From assembly GCF_039912695.1 (NCBI RefSeq), contig NZ_JBDSPJ010000024.1, positions 205,633 through 269,632 on the forward strand: a DNA stretch of 64,000 nucleotides. Direction: 5' to 3'. A program made the translations under genes and the position numbers. The stretch comes from Pseudolysinimonas_A sp039912695 (GTDB taxonomy: Bacteria; Actinomycetota; Actinomycetes; Actinomycetales; Microbacteriaceae). Shown here piece after piece: positions 61,384-64,000 of the stretch (within the stretch, counting starts at the first letter, position 1; the number at the start of each line of letters is the position of its first letter). The notes beneath the pieces are model-generated. The model made no database searches, had not been told where the DNA came from, and saw only the letters and a list, made by a program, of their open reading frames with translations.

Positions 61384-61398
61384 CGGTCGGGGGAGGAC

Positions 61399-62316
61399 TC
61401 AGAACAGCTCGCCCAGCGCCCGCGCAAAGAGTTCGTCCGCATTCGCTTCGATCAGACCGCGCCGCACGAACCAGTCGCACACGTTGCGGCAGTCGCGTTC
61501 GAGCAGGGCGAGCCCGTTCGGGTTGGCCACGACATCCACGAGTTGGGGGAGGTCGATCGCGATCACCCGACCGTGATGCACAAGCAGGTTGTAGGGCGAG
61601 AGGTCGCCGTGCGCGTGCCCTGCCCGGGCGAACCCGAGCAGGATCTCGGAAGTCTGCGCGAACAGGTCGGCGAGTTCGCCGCCCGAAGCGTGGGATGCCG
61701 ACATCCGGGGTGCCGCGACGAGGCCGTCGCCGATGAACTCCATCAACATTTCGGTCCCCGAAACTTGCACGGGGTACGGCACGGCGACGCCGAGTTCGTA
61801 CATCCGCGACAGGGCGCCGAACTCGGCGCCTGACCAGGTCACCGCGGCTAGCGCGGCGCCGTAGTTCGTGCCGCGGTCGATCGCGCGCTGGTCACGGCTG
61901 CGACGAACCTGTCTCCCCTCTTGGTAGATGGTCGACCGATGGAAGTCACTGTGGTCGCGACCCCGGTACCGTTTCGCGGCCAGCACCACCCCCGGCGAAC
62001 CGGGCACGGCGCGCTCGATCAGGAAGACATCCGCTTCCTTCCCGGTTTTCAGGATGCCGAGCTCGGTATCGACTGCGGAAGCCGAGGTGACGACCCAGTC
62101 GGGTCGCGGTTCTGGGCCACGTTCGGTGGGCATCGTCGATGGCCACGTCGAAGCGCGTTGCCCCGCCCCGAGGCGCCCGTCGGCGAATTTCGGCACGGCG
62201 AAGGTGTCGCCGAAGAAGCTGGTATCGGTGAGATCCTGCGAGGACCAGGAGTCATAGAAGGTGTCGAACCGTCCGCGGTTCTTGCGTGACGGGGTATTGC
62301 CATGAGAAGAGTTCAA
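61399..62316 (-). CDS. RIO-type serine protein kinase
   Basis: 305 residues from TTG 62316 (GTG 62340 is an alternative). An N-terminal segment (FYDSW ... VPKFADGRLG) precedes the kinase core: ILKTGKEADVFLIERA (nucleotide loop), VLAAKRYRG (Lys), MEFIGDGL (hinge), HAHGDLSPYNLLVHHG (catalytic Asp, Asn) and VIAIDLPQLVDV (metal Asp). RIO-like kinases in bacteria have unknown targets. The TTG has GGAG 6 bases upstream. Follows a 20-codon ORF. Confidence 0.85.
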   Translation of the reverse strand: MNSSHGNTPSRKNRGRFDTFYDSWSSQDLTDTSFFGDTFAVPKFADGRLGAGQRASTWPSTMPTERGPEPRPDWVVTSASAVDTELGILKTGKEADVFLIERAVPGSPGVVLAAKRYRGRDHSDFHRSTIYQEGRQVRRSRDQRAIDRGTNYGAALAAVTWSGAEFGALSRMYELGVAVPYPVQVSGTEMLMEFIGDGLVAAPRMSASHASGGELADLFAQTSEILLGFARAGHAHGDLSPYNLLVHHGRVIAIDLPQLVDVVANPNGLALLERDCRNVCDWFVRRGLIEANADELFARALGELF

Positions 62317-62384
62317 CGGAGTCTCCGATTGGGAGACCACCGTGGCCGCGTTGGTGAACGCGTCGCTGAGTTGTGAACGCGTGT

Positions 62385-62447
62385 TTAGGCGGCGGTGGCC
62401 CCGAGGATAAGGGTGAAGGTTCCGGGTACGACAGAGTCGTTGTTCAT
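62385..62447 (-). CDS. Candidate 20-residue peptide upstream of the RIO kinase
   Basis: ATG 62447 is preceded by AAAGGAGG with 5 bases spacing, one of the best ribosome binding sites in the window, and encodes MNNDSVVPGTFTLILGATAA, then TAA. It lies about 70 bases before the RIO start on the same strand. It could be a leader peptide that controls the kinase or a small functional peptide. Too short for confident prediction. Confidence 0.45.
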   Translation of the reverse strand: MNNDSVVPGTFTLILGATAA

Positions 62448-62460
62448 CGGGTCCTCCTTT

Positions 62461-62735
62461 GCTCCTCGGTATTGCATCGGATGCCGGGCATCCGGCAGGG
62501 CCCCAGCGTAGTCCGCGGGAGGCGCCGCTGCTACACTGAATCCCGCACTTCCTCCACGGAAGTGACTTCGCGTGCCCCCAGCTCCGTTTCGACGGGGTGG
62601 CCGCCTCCCACCAGTCACACCTCACGGTGTGCGGGACCGCGTCCGGGTACCAGGGATTCCGATCATCCGGTCGAAATCGACACAACTGAGAAAATGCAGC
62701 ACGGTTTCGCCGTGCTCGCGAAAAGGAGAACGGCC
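62461..62735 (+). promoter_or_regulatory. rpsB promoter and structured leader
   Basis: TACACT (62532-62537) is a likely -10, giving a leader of about 190 bases. Three stems follow: ACTTCC/GGAAGT (62547-62563), CACACC/GGTGTG (62616-62631) and AGCACGG/CCGTGCT (62698-62716), the last just before AAAAGGAG (62721-62728). The arrangement suggests feedback control of rpsB-tsf by S2 as in other bacteria, though this leader does not match a known class. Confidence 0.5.
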
Positions 62736-63953
62736 ATGGCCGTCGTCACCATCCGCCAGCTGCTCGACAGCGGCGTGCACTTCGGACACCAGACCCGCCG
62801 GTGGAACCCGAAAGTTAAGCGTTTCATCCTGACCGAGCGCTCCGGCATCCACATCATCGACCTTCAGCAGTCGCTGGGATATATCGACAAGGCGTACGAG
62901 TTCGTCAAAGAGACGGTCGCTCACGGCGGCACGATCCTCTTCGTCGGCACCAAGAAGCAGGCTCAAGAGACTGTCGCCGAGCAGGCACAGCGTGTCGGGC
63001 AGCCGTTCGTCAACCAGCGTTGGCTCGGTGGGCTGCTCACCAACTTCCAGACCGTCTCCAAGCGCCTCGCGCGCATGAAGGAGCTCGAAGAGGTCGACTT
63101 CGATGACACCACCCGTGGTTTCACGAAGAAGGAGCTGCTCATCCAGAAGCGCGAGCTGATCAAGCTACAGAAGAGCCTGGGCGGTATCCGCAACCTCACG
63201 AAGACCCCGTCTGCCGTGTGGATTGTCGACACCAAGAAGGAGCACCTCGCGATCGACGAGGCGCACAAGCTCGGCATCCCGGTCATCGCGATCCTCGACA
63301 CTAACTGCGACCCCGACGACGTGCAGTACCCGATCCCGGGTAACGATGACGCGATCCGCTCCGTTGGCCTGCTGACCCGCATCATCGCGGACGCCGCAGC
63401 CGAGGGCCTCATCCAGCGCCACCAGAAGCCGGAAGAGGGTGACGCACCCGTCGAGCCGCTCGCCGCATGGGAAGCCGAACTGCTCCAGGCCTCTGAGACC
63501 CCGTCCACCGAGGCCGAGAAGATCGAGACCGCGGTTGCCGCCGGTGGAGATGTCACGGCAGCAGTCGCCGAGGTAGTCGCCGCCGAGATCCCCGCCGCAG
63601 AGAACGACGCGGACGCCGTTGTCGCCGAGCACGAGGCCGCTGCCGACGAGACCATCGTCCCGGTGCACGCGACCGAGTCCGAGGCTAAGGCCGAGGCTCG
63701 CATCGAAGCCGAAGCGACCGAGGCAGAGAAGGCGCCAGCCGTCGAAGCCGAAGCCGCGCCTGTTGCCGAAGCCGAAGCCGCTCCTGTTGCGGAAGCCGCA
63801 CCCGAAACCGAAGCCGCGCCGGTCGAAGAAGCCGAGACCACTCCCGTGGCCGAGGCGCCGAAGGCCGAGCCCGTAACCCCGAAGGTCGCGGCCAAGCCGG
63901 CCGCCGCCAAGAAGCCCGAAGCCGCTGCTACCGCAGCAGCCGAAACCAAGTAA
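62736..63953 (+). CDS. rpsB: 30S ribosomal protein uS2 with long Ala/Glu tail
   Basis: 405 residues. Residues 1 to about 250 are uS2 (VTIRQLLDSGVHFGHQTRRW ... NDDAIRSVGLLTRIIADAA). The last 150 or so are low-complexity (EAEAAPVAEAEAAPVAEAAP, KPAAAKKPEAAATA) and roughly double the tail seen in many relatives. Start ATG 62736 has AAAAGGAG. Followed by tsf. Confidence 0.95.
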   Translation: MAVVTIRQLLDSGVHFGHQTRRWNPKVKRFILTERSGIHIIDLQQSLGYIDKAYEFVKETVAHGGTILFVGTKKQAQETVAEQAQRVGQPFVNQRWLGGLLTNFQTVSKRLARMKELEEVDFDDTTRGFTKKELLIQKRELIKLQKSLGGIRNLTKTPSAVWIVDTKKEHLAIDEAHKLGIPVIAILDTNCDPDDVQYPIPGNDDAIRSVGLLTRIIADAAAEGLIQRHQKPEEGDAPVEPLAAWEAELLQASETPSTEAEKIETAVAAGGDVTAAVAEVVAAEIPAAENDADAVVAEHEAAADETIVPVHATESEAKAEARIEAEATEAEKAPAVEAEAAPVAEAEAAPVAEAAPETEAAPVEEAETTPVAEAPKAEPVTPKVAAKPAAAKKPEAAATAAAETK

Positions 63954-63963
63954 GGAATCAGCA

Positions 63964-64000
63964 ATGGCAGATTTCAGCCTGGAAGACCTCAAGACCCTGC
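63964..64000 (+). CDS. tsf: Elongation factor Ts, N-terminal fragment
   Basis: The window ends 12 codons in: MADFSLEDLKTL, the standard opening of EF-Ts (UBA-like helix). 10 bases after rpsB with AAGGA before it. Confidence 0.9.
   Translation, partial: MADFSLEDLKTL

Noticed and set aside
62963..63964. Long minus-strand Ala/Ser-rich frame opposite rpsB
   Set aside because: Low-complexity shadow of the rpsB tail.

Overview
The window is a GC-rich, gene-dense chromosomal segment of an actinobacterium, most likely a member of the Microbacteriaceae. The evidence is the actinobacterial order rpsP-KH-rimM-trmD ... map-rplS-lepB-rnhB-DUF2469-YraN-comM-dprA-xerC-M23-rpsB-tsf, the presence of F420-linked enzymes, many GTG starts, and many genes with a -10 box six bases before the start codon (leaderless style). 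I saw no rRNA, tRNA, CRISPR array, prophage or recognisable transposase.

Layout. 1-2.4 kb: end of a VOC-domain protein, a VOC protein, an F420-dependent LLM oxidoreductase and cofE (F420-0:L-glutamate ligase). 2.4-8.9 kb: a membrane-anchored beta-propeller protein, then the MoxR-DUF58-TgpA transglutaminase operon. 8.8-11.7 kb: a three-gene metal-chelate-type ABC importer that matches the cassette proposed to import F420-0. 11.8-21.8 kb: a MocR regulator divergent from a reductive pyrimidine catabolism operon: beta-ureidopropionase, dihydropyrimidinase, an LLM oxidoreductase, a four-gene NMT1/THI5-type ABC importer and a class III aminotransferase. 21.8-22.7 kb: an HTH-nucleotidyltransferase pair that looks like a toxin-antitoxin module. 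22.9-34.8 kb: DUF177-rpmF-rnc-mutM, a lipoprotein plus a double-HTH LuxR regulator, small regulators, a GNAT protein, smc and a membrane protein. 34.8-45.5 kb: phosphatase, ftsY, secreted proteins, a gamma-carbonic anhydrase, AMP-binding and SDR proteins, ffh, a third LLM oxidoreductase and an EamA transporter. 45.6-64 kb: a surface protein, then the ribosome/RNA/secretion housekeeping block, which is broken by a DUF559 endonuclease-like gene (49.0-49.9 kb) framed by inverted repeats and by a decayed stretch (54.5-55.8 kb).

How the genes work together. Three F420/flavin LLM enzymes, cofE and the putative F420-0 importer suggest that the cell salvages a deazaflavin precursor, adds the glutamate tail itself, and uses the cofactor in reductive reactions. 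The pyrimidine operon would import a pyrimidine, open dihydropyrimidine, release beta-alanine and transaminate it. No dihydropyrimidine dehydrogenase is present here, and the LLM enzyme sits where that step would be expected. SRP components (ffh, ftsY) and lepB form the secretion theme. comM, dprA and xerC form a DNA uptake/recombination theme. The most interesting items are the F420-0 salvage cluster, the pyrimidine operon with an LLM enzyme, the repeat-bounded DUF559 cassette, the leaderless promoter series, and an rnc gene with no usable start codon at its conserved N-terminus.
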